A DNA stretch of 32,187 nucleotides from Cytophagales bacterium (GTDB lineage Bacteria > Bacteroidota > Bacteroidia > Cytophagales > Cyclobacteriaceae): contig DMST01000016.1 in the NCBI GenBank assembly GCA_003454975.1, positions 65,647 through 97,833 of the forward strand. Direction: 5' to 3'. Position 1 is the first letter of the stretch. Every line of letters begins with the position of its first letter. The position numbers were made by a program, and so were the translations under genes. The notes below the pieces were generated by a model that was given only the letters and a program-made list of their open reading frames with translations, ran no database searches and was not told the origin of the DNA. Shown here piece by piece: positions 25,557-32,187 of the stretch.

Positions 25557-27008
25557 CTACTCTTGGAACTGCTGGATGGCTTTTTCTAGCATAGCGTCCC
25601 GACCGGCCAACCGATCTTGGTGGGTGTTGAAAACCGGCACATCGGGGATAATTCCCCGGCCCACCCATTCAGGTTTATCCACTGGATTTGTATACCGTAC
25701 AATGGGGATGGTAATGCTCAAACCGGAGTTGGGCAACACCACTTTTACATTGGCTGCACTGGTATTACCGTAGTATCCTCCTCCGGTTTCCTGCCCCACA
25801 AATACTGCTTCCCGATTATTGTGTATAGTACTCACTACATCAGTGGCGGTTGAGAACGTTCCGCCATCTGAGAGTACCACTAGCTGACCCTTAAAAACAG
25901 GTGCCTTGGGCCTATGAGTGCGTAGTGTCTTGCTCCAAATCCATTTGTACTGGCCGGCAACTTCCCGGTCCTTCACCAACATCATACCGATGAATCTAAG
26001 ACCATTGGCTTTATCTAGGCCGGGAGTTTTACCCAACCGCCGCGTACTGGTTTGCATCTTCACGAAGTAGTCAAACGGCTGGTTGATCAGGTAGCGACAT
26101 AGCAAGGTGCCCATATAATCATCCCCACCCCCATTGTCTCGCAGGTCTAAAATGAGGTAGTCCAGTTCTTGCTCAGCTACTTGCTCAAAAATCTCACCGT
26201 ACTTCTTGGGCAAAGGATAGCCTCGCTGACGCATCCAGCTTTTAGTAAAGGAGTTATGCACCAAATGCCCTACTTTACCTACTTCAGCATCAATAACTTC
26301 TAAATAAAGAGCGGGCCCATCATAAGACGGTTCCGTCTCAGCGTATCTTTCTTCGAAGCGTTCTCGCCGGGTATTTCGTGACACATTGGACAACATTACC
26401 GTCTCCGTTTTCCCCTCCCACTCGTAAGTGAGGGCAACTTCATTTCCACCAAAGTGCTGAGCATACCGAGGTATGATATTCCATCGCATACGGTTCATGA
26501 CTCCTCCTTCGCTGTAGCCATCAGCAGTTACGTACCTGCTTAAAACTCTATATACATCTGAGAAAGCTAAGCCATCCAGATGGGTGACTTTGGCTCCAAT
26601 GGGCAAATTCCCTTCTGCCGTAAAATCATGGTAGAGTACTCCCTCACCTGGTGCATTGAAGTAAATATTGAAGGGGAGTAGTACTGGGTTTTCAGCTTGA
26701 TAAGTCGACCAACCGTTCACATCATTCATCCAGGTATGTCCGCAATGGACCGCGGTTAGCTCCTGACGAATCAGCAATGAAAAATCATTCATACTCTGTG
26801 CTGGCCAGCCTTTGGCTTCCATCACCTGAGTTACTGAGTCCCACCGCTCAGGGGGCATATACCAATGCACTCCCCCATGGGCATGTTCCAAAGCCCCTCG
26901 AAAGATTTCCCAATCCTCACTTTGTTGTTCGGAGGTAAGAGTATCGAATACTTGAGCTTGTAGTGCCGAGCTACTCAGTACCAGAATGGTTATTATGATT
27001 CGCTTCAT
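25557..27008 (-). CDS. Secreted S41 family peptidase
   Basis: A 483-residue exported serine peptidase. The signal peptide is about 1-18 (ending LQAQ). An N-terminal helical domain (about 20-100) precedes a PDZ-like region (about 105-200). The S41 catalytic domain (about 235-465) has DLRDNGGG (288-295) and nucleophile Ser386 in GGTFSTATD, with QETGG (406-410). The general base is probably a Lys or His in the region I could not place with confidence. S41 enzymes (tail-specific protease relatives) cut misfolded or C-terminally tagged proteins in the periplasm. The length is typical of the Bacteroidota secreted type. It ends 1 bp from corA. Confidence 0.9.
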   Translation of the reverse strand: MKRIIITILVLSSSALQAQVFDTLTSEQQSEDWEIFRGALEHAHGGVHWYMPPERWDSVTQVMEAKGWPAQSMNDFSLLIRQELTAVHCGHTWMNDVNGWSTYQAENPVLLPFNIYFNAPGEGVLYHDFTAEGNLPIGAKVTHLDGLAFSDVYRVLSRYVTADGYSEGGVMNRMRWNIIPRYAQHFGGNEVALTYEWEGKTETVMLSNVSRNTRRERFEERYAETEPSYDGPALYLEVIDAEVGKVGHLVHNSFTKSWMRQRGYPLPKKYGEIFEQVAEQELDYLILDLRDNGGGDDYMGTLLCRYLINQPFDYFVKMQTSTRRLGKTPGLDKANGLRFIGMMLVKDREVAGQYKWIWSKTLRTHRPKAPVFKGQLVVLSDGGTFSTATDVVSTIHNNREAVFVGQETGGGYYGNTSAANVKVVLPNSGLSITIPIVRYTNPVDKPEWVGRGIIPDVPVFNTHQDRLAGRDAMLEKAIQQFQE

Positions 27009-27130
27009 ACCGTATATTCATCAAACGCAGGACCAAATGCATAAATCACTGATAGTCAAATTAGTAAAGCTATTCATGAGCTTTGATTGGTTCAAACTGA
27101 AACAGGAGGTCTGTTCCTAAATGAAACAAT

Positions 27131-27535
27131 CTACTGATCTACCCAATGGCGGTCTTGGCCGAGAAACTGAGGAGTTTGGACAGAGAGCACCTTGAGCGGT
27201 ATATCGCTGGTAACGGTAACGGCGTGCACAGATTCTGGGGGAATCCGTACAAAGTCTCCAGCTTTTACACCGAATACTTCATTATCGAGGGTCATGTTGC
27301 CTGTCCCTGCCAGGATATAGATATGCTCGGCGTGTTCGCGGTGGTAGTGGGCCTTCACTCCCTCCTTGATCCAAATCACAAAGGAGGTAGCTTGTACACC
27401 ATCAGAAATAGGCTCAACGTGCACATTATCAAACTCTTCTGGTGGCTTGAGCCCTTCCAGGTCTACAAGGTTCTGCGCCTGTATACCTCTTGTAGCCCCT
27501 ATGAGAACGAACAAAACCAAGAGAAACCGTGTCAT
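27131..27535 (-). CDS. Secreted cupin-domain protein
   Basis: The frame is open far upstream, but the real start is the ATG at 27535. From there a signal peptide (MTRFLLVLFVLIGATRGIQA) precedes a single cupin domain (134 residues in all). Metal ligands of cupin motif 1 are His63, His65 and Glu70 (AHYHREHAE), with His104 in motif 2 (PPESVHAV). The fold is certain, the reaction is not; exported single-domain cupins may bind a metal or small ligand. It is divergent from the heme lipoprotein pair, with 58 bp between start codons. Confidence 0.85.
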   Translation of the reverse strand: MTRFLLVLFVLIGATRGIQAQNLVDLEGLKPPEEFDNVHVEPISDGVQATSFVIWIKEGVKAHYHREHAEHIYILAGTGNMTLDNEVFGVKAGDFVRIPPESVHAVTVTSDIPLKVLSVQTPQFLGQDRHWVDQ

Positions 27536-27593
27536 GCTTAAAACTTTCGTTGTAAATCGAGAATCTAAATTAAAAAGTACTAAACTACCTACA

Positions 27594-27959
27594 ATGTTGA
27601 TTAAGAAGTCACTGTTTTTGTTGCTGGCAGCTGGGCTGGTTTTCAGTGCCTGCACATGGGACAACGAGGAAGATCTGGACGCCATGGGGCAGGATCCTGA
27701 TGAGGAAGAACCCATTAACTGTGCTGATATAACCCTCTCAGGTGATATCACCCAAATCATACAAAACAACTGTGCCATTCCTGCTTGCCATGGGGGTAGT
27801 CGTAGCCCGCTCATGACAACACCTGAGCTCATCATTGCGGCAGCAGAGCGCATAAAAGTGCGTACCCAAGCTGGAACCATGCCACCGAACAACCCGCTGC
27901 CTGCTGATCGTGTAGAAACCATTGCTTGCTGGGTAGATGCCGGAGCGCCTAATAACTAG
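27594..27959 (+). CDS. Lipoprotein with single CX4CH cytochrome-c-type heme site (copy 1)
   Basis: A 121-residue lipoprotein from the ATG at 27594. The signal ends in lipobox FSAC (Cys20), after which an acidic linker leads to a small cytochrome-like domain. The heme site reads C60-AIPA-C65-H66, i.e. CX4CH rather than CXXCH, with likely axial Met96 (TMPP). A closing 'IACWVDAGAPNN' resembles the end of PSCyt1-type domains. Two further Cys (43 and 112) flank the domain and could form a disulfide. Function is probably electron transfer at the membrane surface, but heme attachment is not proven. It overlaps the start of copy 2 by 23 bp. Confidence 0.8.
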   Translation: MLIKKSLFLLLAAGLVFSACTWDNEEDLDAMGQDPDEEEPINCADITLSGDITQIIQNNCAIPACHGGSRSPLMTTPELIIAAAERIKVRTQAGTMPPNNPLPADRVETIACWVDAGAPNN

Positions 27960-28326
27960 GAGGAAGCAAACCTGGCTGGCGATCGGGGCTACTACCTTCT
28001 TTTGCGCTTGTACTTGGCACAATGTAGAAGACCTTACCATAGAGGCCACTCCTCCTCCACTGGCTAATGAAATGGATTGCCCTCCGATATCCTTAGAGGC
28101 GGAGGTGCTACCGATCATTGAGACGAACTGTACGGTTGCTGGGTGCCATGTAGTAGGGACGTCATTGCCTCACTTTGAGACCACCGATCAAGTAATAGCT
28201 TTTGCTGTTCAGATTGATCACCGGATTCGTCATTGGGATATGCCCCCACGGCCTGCCGAGTTTTTGGCTCGGGAAGACATGAAGACCATCCAATGCTGGG
28301 TACAGCAGGGAGCCCTGGATAATTAG
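27937..28326 (+). CDS. Lipoprotein with single CX4CH cytochrome-c-type heme site (copy 2)
   Basis: A 129-residue paralogue of the preceding gene. The ATG at 27937 lies inside copy 1 (23-bp overlap), so translation is probably coupled; no other start fits. A signal with basic residues ends at Cys25 (FCAC), followed by TWHNVEDL, which matches TWDNEEDL in copy 1. The heme site is C65-TVAG-C70-H71, the probable Met ligand is Met102 (DMPP), and the ending is 'IQCWVQQGALDN'. Cys48 and Cys120 correspond to Cys43 and Cys112 of copy 1. The pair arose by tandem duplication and then diverged. Confidence 0.8.
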   Translation: MPERLITRRKQTWLAIGATTFFCACTWHNVEDLTIEATPPPLANEMDCPPISLEAEVLPIIETNCTVAGCHVVGTSLPHFETTDQVIAFAVQIDHRIRHWDMPPRPAEFLAREDMKTIQCWVQQGALDN

Positions 28327-28383
28327 ACAATAGTTGGCAGGTAACCTTCGGAAATGTATCTTTCCTAAAAACATGCTCACCCT

Positions 28384-28578
28384 ATGTCTTGGATCACCAA
28401 AAGACCGAAACTTTGGCTGGGTCTCATCGGCCTACTTCTAGTTGTTTACCTTTTCCTTCGGTTTAGCCGGGTGTATTATGAAATACAGTCCTTCTTGTTA
28501 GGAGTAATCGTAGGCTTAACGATTGGGATCATTCCCTTTATTCGTTTATGGCTTTCTAATAAGAAGAAAAATAAATGA
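28384..28578 (+). CDS. Small membrane protein, unknown
   Basis: A 64-residue protein with two predicted membrane helices (about 9-27 and 36-56) and basic ends (KKKNK tail). No family recognised. It starts 57 bp after the second heme lipoprotein, on the same strand, and a terminator follows 5 bp after its stop, so it is likely the last gene of that unit. Short length keeps confidence moderate. Confidence 0.6.
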   Translation: MSWITKRPKLWLGLIGLLLVVYLFLRFSRVYYEIQSFLLGVIVGLTIGIIPFIRLWLSNKKKNK

Positions 28579-28583
28579 CATAG

Positions 28584-28611
28584 AAATGGCGACCCTTGAG
28601 TCGCCATTTTT
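28584..28611 (+). terminator. Rho-independent terminator
   Basis: AAATGGCGAC pairs perfectly with GTCGCCATTT around a 6-nt loop (28584-28609), followed by T. It ends the heme-lipoprotein unit and lies 28 bp beyond the end of the convergent M20 gene, so it may serve both directions. Confidence 0.85.
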
Positions 28612-28638
28612 GTTATTCAAAGCTTCGCTTATTTGGAA

Positions 28639-30096
28639 TTACTTTCCAGCCTCTTCTGCAGCTTGCGCCAAAGGAGGAGGTCCCGCAGGCAATACACCAA
28701 CGTACTCGCTATCTCCACGGCGCTCCTGAAACTCCGCTTTTACTTCGGCTACTAGCTCAGGGCTCTCAAACAAATCTACCATGGTCATGGCCAGGGCTTT
28801 GGAAGCAAACACCAAACCCTTGTGCCCGATGGACATACCGCCGCAGGCCACTACTGCCCACGAGTGCCAGGGCGTACCACTAGGGGCAGTGGTCACCGAC
28901 AAGCGGATTTCGGGTACAATCCAACTAACATCGCCTACATCTGTAGAACCTCCTGGTGGGGTTTCACTAGTGGGCTTGAGTGGGTAGATTTCACCATCGA
29001 TACCGATCTGGGGTTTCCCCGTAGCCTCCTGAATCTTCTTACCGAAGGCGATTTCCGCTTCGGTGTATTCTATAGGACCCAACAGCTCCAGATTGGCCTG
29101 TAAGGCTGCCCCTCCGGTGCGGTTAGGGATCACCTCCCTGATACCGGATACCAACCGGATTTCGTACTCCACATCGGCCATCAGGGCGGCTCCCTCGGCA
29201 ATTTTTTCAGCACGAGCCCGCACCACCTCTACTCCTTCCATGTGCGAATCCCGAATCCGGGTCCAGATACGCGAGTAGTCGGGCACGACATTCACTACAT
29301 CACCCGCAGCTTGAATATGATAATGGATTCGTACCGAGGGCTTTACATGTTCCCGCAGGTAATTGAGCCCGGTGGTATACAACTCCAACGCATCGGAGGC
29401 CGAACGGCCATTCCAAGGATCGGCTGCAGCATGTGCGGCTTGCCCCCGAAACTCGATGATGAAGTCTACCAAAGCCTGTGAGCTTTGCACGTGGGAGGCA
29501 ATATCATCACCCGGGTGCCAGTCCAGGCATACATCCAGGTCATCAAACAACCCCGCCCGGGCCATCCACAGCTTACCAAAGTACTTCTCCTCGGCAGGGG
29601 TACCGTAGAAGCGTACCGTTCCTTTTATCTTACCGGCGTCCATGAGTTCCTTTACCGCCACTGCAGCACCCAGGCTAGCCGTACCAAAAAGGTTATGCCC
29701 ACAGCCATGCCCAGGAGCACCTTCCTCTAAAGGCTGTTTTGTCGGGTGCGTGTCCTGCGAGAGGCCTGGCAACGCATCAAACTCGCCCAGAATACCAATG
29801 ACAGGGCTACCCGAACCATATTCGGCCACAAAGGCCGTAGGCATCTCGGCTACCCCGCGTGTAACGCGAAAGCCCTGCTCTTCAGCATAATCAGCCAATA
29901 ACCGGGCCGACTCGCTCTCCACAAAAGCGATTTCTGCAGCGGCCCATATTTGGTCGGATATCGAAATAAGACTGGATTTATGGTTTTCTACCGAAGCCAT
30001 CACGGCTTCTTTATTGGCGGTTCGTTCTGCAGGTTGCGCCCATACACAACCTATCCCCACCGCCATTGCCCCAAGCAGGGCACCTAGTTTTCTCAT
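28639..30096 (-). CDS. Exported M20 family amidohydrolase (AbgB-like)
   Basis: A 485-residue metallo-amidohydrolase. Visible motifs are GEFDALPG (104-111), GHGCGHN (129-135, metal-binding His/Cys), PAEE (167-170, catalytic Glu) and a His194 in LDWHPGDD. The closest type is AbgB (p-aminobenzoyl-glutamate hydrolase subunit B) and related peptidases. Unlike AbgB, which is cytoplasmic, it carries a signal peptide (about 1-21, MRKLGALLGAMAVGIGCVWA), so the enzyme should act in the periplasm. The real substrate is unknown. It starts 90 bp after the beta-barrel gene. Confidence 0.88.
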   Translation of the reverse strand: MRKLGALLGAMAVGIGCVWAQPAERTANKEAVMASVENHKSSLISISDQIWAAAEIAFVESESARLLADYAEEQGFRVTRGVAEMPTAFVAEYGSGSPVIGILGEFDALPGLSQDTHPTKQPLEEGAPGHGCGHNLFGTASLGAAVAVKELMDAGKIKGTVRFYGTPAEEKYFGKLWMARAGLFDDLDVCLDWHPGDDIASHVQSSQALVDFIIEFRGQAAHAAADPWNGRSASDALELYTTGLNYLREHVKPSVRIHYHIQAAGDVVNVVPDYSRIWTRIRDSHMEGVEVVRARAEKIAEGAALMADVEYEIRLVSGIREVIPNRTGGAALQANLELLGPIEYTEAEIAFGKKIQEATGKPQIGIDGEIYPLKPTSETPPGGSTDVGDVSWIVPEIRLSVTTAPSGTPWHSWAVVACGGMSIGHKGLVFASKALAMTMVDLFESPELVAEVKAEFQERRGDSEYVGVLPAGPPPLAQAAEEAGK

Positions 30097-30186
30097 GGCG
30101 TAGTCTTTAGTTTTAGGTGATACGAGGTAAGATACTAATAATGGACTAATGCCAGGAGAGACACCCTACGCTTACTTTATCATTGG

Positions 30187-30840
30187 CTATCCCCTTCTAG
30201 CCGAAACATTCAGCATGTACCGAATGGCTAACCCTATAGAGTAATTGGTGACAAAACGGTACGGACCCAGGATTTCCAATTGGTCCATCAGGTTCTCTCC
30301 ACGAGCCTGAACTCCCAATTCAATGCCTCTACCCTCCCAGCGATAACCAAGTTCCACCTGGCCCCCTACCATGGTATAGAGAGGAGGTCGATGCCATAAG
30401 GAGGGTATACCTGACCAAGGATTCTGGGCAATATAGTAGTAGGCAGGCCCTACGAATCCACCCAACCGGGCATAACCAAAGGGAACATGATATAGTATCT
30501 CTACAGGTAAAACCAAACTATGCGTTCGGCCGATGACTCTGCTTGTCAGTATTTCTCCATTCGCTCCAGTATAGGGCTGCAAAAAATGGCTGGTATTGTT
30601 GAGTTGCCCCATTCCAGTACTTAAGCTTACGCCGGTATTTCCAAAATCCAGTTGGTAATGGATGGAAAAAGAGAGAGTGGGAAACCACCCCAAGGGTTCG
30701 GCAGGATACTCAGCAAATGTTTCAAACCCAGTGGGGGCACTCAAAGAGGGCACCACTGTAAAACCCCAGTGTGTTTTCACCTGTGCGAAAACGCAACCGA
30801 CCATCAGCAGAAACGGGCAAAGGCATGCAATCCGCTTCAT
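30187..30840 (-). CDS. Outer-membrane beta-barrel protein
   Basis: A 217-residue exported protein. The signal peptide is about 1-19. The mature part alternates polar and hydrophobic residues with many aromatic strand ends (HWGFTVVPSLS, LSFSIHYQLDFG, HSLVLPVEILYHV, TMVGGQVELGYRW, SIGLAIRYMLN), as in small outer-membrane barrels. Function is unknown; such barrels may be porins or surface-exposed structural proteins. Its ATG comes 3 bp after the stop of a decayed paralogue, so the two were one operon of tandem copies. This copy is intact. Confidence 0.75.
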   Translation of the reverse strand: MKRIACLCPFLLMVGCVFAQVKTHWGFTVVPSLSAPTGFETFAEYPAEPLGWFPTLSFSIHYQLDFGNTGVSLSTGMGQLNNTSHFLQPYTGANGEILTSRVIGRTHSLVLPVEILYHVPFGYARLGGFVGPAYYYIAQNPWSGIPSLWHRPPLYTMVGGQVELGYRWEGRGIELGVQARGENLMDQLEILGPYRFVTNYSIGLAIRYMLNVSARRG

Positions 30841-30843
30841 GGT

Positions 30844-31480
30844 CTACCTCCTTTTCTCAAAATCCCAAGTGCTGCGAATGGATAAGCTAGTGGATAGTAT
30901 AGGGTTCTGAAAAGAGCATCGCACATCTGCCCTGGCGTAGATCCCTCCTTCCAAACCCATGGACTTACCCCCGGTTTGCCGGTAGAGCAGTACAGCACGG
31001 AAACTTCCACCCCAAGCCTACATGGAGCCATATATCTAAATACCATCAAATACTTCTCCTTCTTGAAGCACCAAGCTTCGGTAGGACATCATAACTCCTC
31101 CCAATGGTGTATAAACGCCCAGTCCAGGCCAAACGAACCCCGGGGGAACCATCAAAAAATGGTGTTGAAGTTGAGTTTTGTTCGGCAGGATCTAGTTCTT
31201 GCTCACCAAAAAAAGTGAAGGATTGCCGGGCTTGCAGATAGTTGAAGCCCATTTTCAACCCCAGGGACTTCTCTCTCAAAAAGAAAAAGTAATCCAGTGT
31301 AGCATGGATACCTGGCTGGTCATCTGCAGAAAGTAATACTGAGTCAATATCCGTTTGCGAATCTTGAGGTAATGTTACAGAAGGTTGTACAGTCAATTCG
31401 ATCCAGTGCGGTGCATGTATCTGAAGACATAACACACCGAAACAGGCCCCCAAGCCAAAGCGTCGAGAATAAGGTGTCAT
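30844..31480 (-). pseudogene. Decayed outer-membrane beta-barrel gene (paralogue of 30187-30840)
   Basis: A signal peptide and first strands read well from the ATG at 31480 (HWIELTVQPSVTLP, like HWGFTVVPSLSAP in the intact copy). That frame ends early at 31046. Reading resumes in another frame from about 31140 (VYTPLGGVMMSYRSLVL), but it hits in-frame TAG stops at 31036-31038 and 31018-31020. It is clean again from 31017 to the TAG at 30844, with convincing barrel sequence (AVLLYRQTGGKSMGLEGG, then STSLSIRSTWDFEKRR). About three small indels explain the pattern; one likely site is the C4G5 run at 31138-31146. Total length, 637 bp, matches the 217-codon neighbour. Sequencing error is the alternative. 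Confidence 0.7.
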
Positions 31481-31542
31481 ACTTTTCTAGGTTTCAACCC
31501 ACCTAACGACACCCTCCTCCGGCAAGTTGTTTTAGCCGGGTA

Positions 31543-32187
31543 CTATTCGTCCCTAGGCACCTTCACCATCACATTTTCGTTCAAAATACGACTGAGCTCA
31601 CGAATACGCCCTTCCTCAAAAGCCCGGTCGTAATCGGCCACAGGTACCGTGTCCCCAGTATATGTGTAGTTGATATAGTCCTGCACGCGCAGCCCCTCCA
31701 CCTCGCGTACGTTAATAGCCTCGCGGAAGCGTGATCCGCCGCCGTTGGTCAGGTAGTAATAGGCGATGTAGTCCACCGTGTAGCCTTTGGCCTCTACCCA
31801 ATAATAGAAGGTATCCTCAAAGTCGGTGCCTCCTCCCTCTTTCGAGAAGGTAACCTTCACCTTGTAATAGGACTTTCCTTTGATGAAAACCTGCCCAGCA
31901 TATTCCTTGTGCACAGCTCCATCGTTTAGGCCGAAGGGCAGCTGAATGAAGTAGGCTACAGAGTTAACCGAGTTAGCATATTTAGCACTGTCTTCCGCTG
32001 ACAGCTGCACTTTCTCCCCGTCTTGCTCCCGATAAAACCCCTCATTTTCAAGTACATCAAGGATGGTTCCGGTAGTATCCGTGGTCCATTGTCGCTCGTA
32101 ACGAAAACGGGCATTGGCTCGCTTCACCAAGTACTGCCGTCCTCGAAAGTCGAAGGTGAGAGTGAAGTTATCGTACACCGCCCCCCG
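31543..32187 (-). CDS. DUF6503 family protein, C-terminal part (cut by window edge)
   Basis: The frame is open to the right edge. The GTG at 32178 is not convincing as a start, so the 5' end is missing. The 211 residues visible from that GTG match the DUF6503 pattern: RQYLVKRANARFRYERQW, NEGFYREQDGE, YANSVNSVAYFIQLPFGLNDGAV, KVKVTFSKEGGGTDFEDTFYYW, and RFREAINVREVEGLRVQDYINY. Function is unknown; family members are exported proteins of Bacteroidota. It lies 62 bp upstream of the broken barrel gene on the same strand; an imperfect hairpin (31519-31539) between them lacks a T-run. Confidence 0.8.
   Translation of the reverse strand, partial: RGAVYDNFTLTFDFRGRQYLVKRANARFRYERQWTTDTTGTILDVLENEGFYREQDGEKVQLSAEDSAKYANSVNSVAYFIQLPFGLNDGAVHKEYAGQVFIKGKSYYKVKVTFSKEGGGTDFEDTFYYWVEAKGYTVDYIAYYYLTNGGGSRFREAINVREVEGLRVQDYINYTYTGDTVPVADYDRAFEEGRIRELSRILNENVMVKVPRDE

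Noticed and set aside
27060..27130. Hairpins after the cupin gene as terminators
   Set aside because: The stems are short (6-7 bp) and no T-run follows either one.
27536..27922. Upstream extension of the cupin reading frame
   Set aside because: The frame is open but antisense to the heme lipoprotein gene, has Ser/Met-rich composition unlike a domain, and the ATG at 27535 begins a clean signal peptide.
30837..31049. A 70-codon open frame as a separate gene
   Set aside because: It is a frame-shifted reading of the broken barrel gene; another frame of the same DNA gives clear barrel sequence ending 3 bp before the next gene.
1..32187. CRISPR array, prophage, IS element, riboswitch or defence island
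   Set aside because: No repeated spacers, transposase or phage genes, flanking repeats, or conserved riboswitch folds were seen.

Overview
The window looks like chromosomal DNA of an aerobic, Gram-negative member of the Bacteroidota. Four things point there: an alternative complex III (ACIII) operon in the order actABCDEF, Bacteroidota-type promoters (TTTG, about 19 bp, TAnnTTTG) in front of several genes, little sign of Shine-Dalgarno sites, and families typical of the phylum (DUF6503, 7TMR-DISM/SpoIIE regulators, lipoprotein cytochromes with CX4CH motifs). The exact order cannot be fixed from this sequence. I see no prophage, IS element, CRISPR array or rRNA. The only RNA gene is a tRNA-Cys.

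Layout. 1-7486 (minus): ACIII genes actA, actB, actC, actD, actE and the first 115 codons of actF, read leftward from one good promoter at about 7550. 7487-7998: regulatory spacer with the tRNA-Cys, its own promoter and terminator. 7999-11156 (minus): lipoprotein MsrA, a secreted esterase, a DUF6134-like protein and an alpha/beta hydrolase. 11284-15535 (minus): a 7TM-receptor/SpoIIE phosphatase, then a methyltransferase and sterol-desaturase-family gene pair. 15756-18780: a secreted CAP-domain protein (plus), an unknown membrane/zinc-ribbon protein (minus) and ornithine aminotransferase (plus). 18938-20426 (minus): an ECF sigma factor and its membrane anti-sigma partner. 20634-24384 (minus): Lhr-like helicase, DUF2147 protein and PdeM nuclease, which are two of the usual four parts of the ligase-associated DNA-damage module with a stranger between them. 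24479-27535: CorA (plus), an S41 peptidase (minus) and a cupin (minus). 27594-28578 (plus): two tandem heme lipoproteins and a small membrane protein. 28639-32187 (minus): a secreted M20 amidohydrolase, an intact outer-membrane beta-barrel gene, a broken paralogue of it, and the 5'-truncated end of a DUF6503 gene.

How the genes work together. ActA-F form a membrane quinol oxidase complex that passes electrons through iron-sulfur clusters and hemes to cytochrome c or an oxidase. Several of the other genes encode exported proteins (MsrA, esterase, S41, M20, CAP, cupin, heme lipoproteins, beta-barrels). Regulation is represented by the sigma/anti-sigma pair and the SpoIIE phosphatase. No single feature is a proven new system. 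The best leads are the tandem CX4CH lipoproteins, the desaturase/methyltransferase pair, the split DNA-repair module, and the decayed beta-barrel duplicate.
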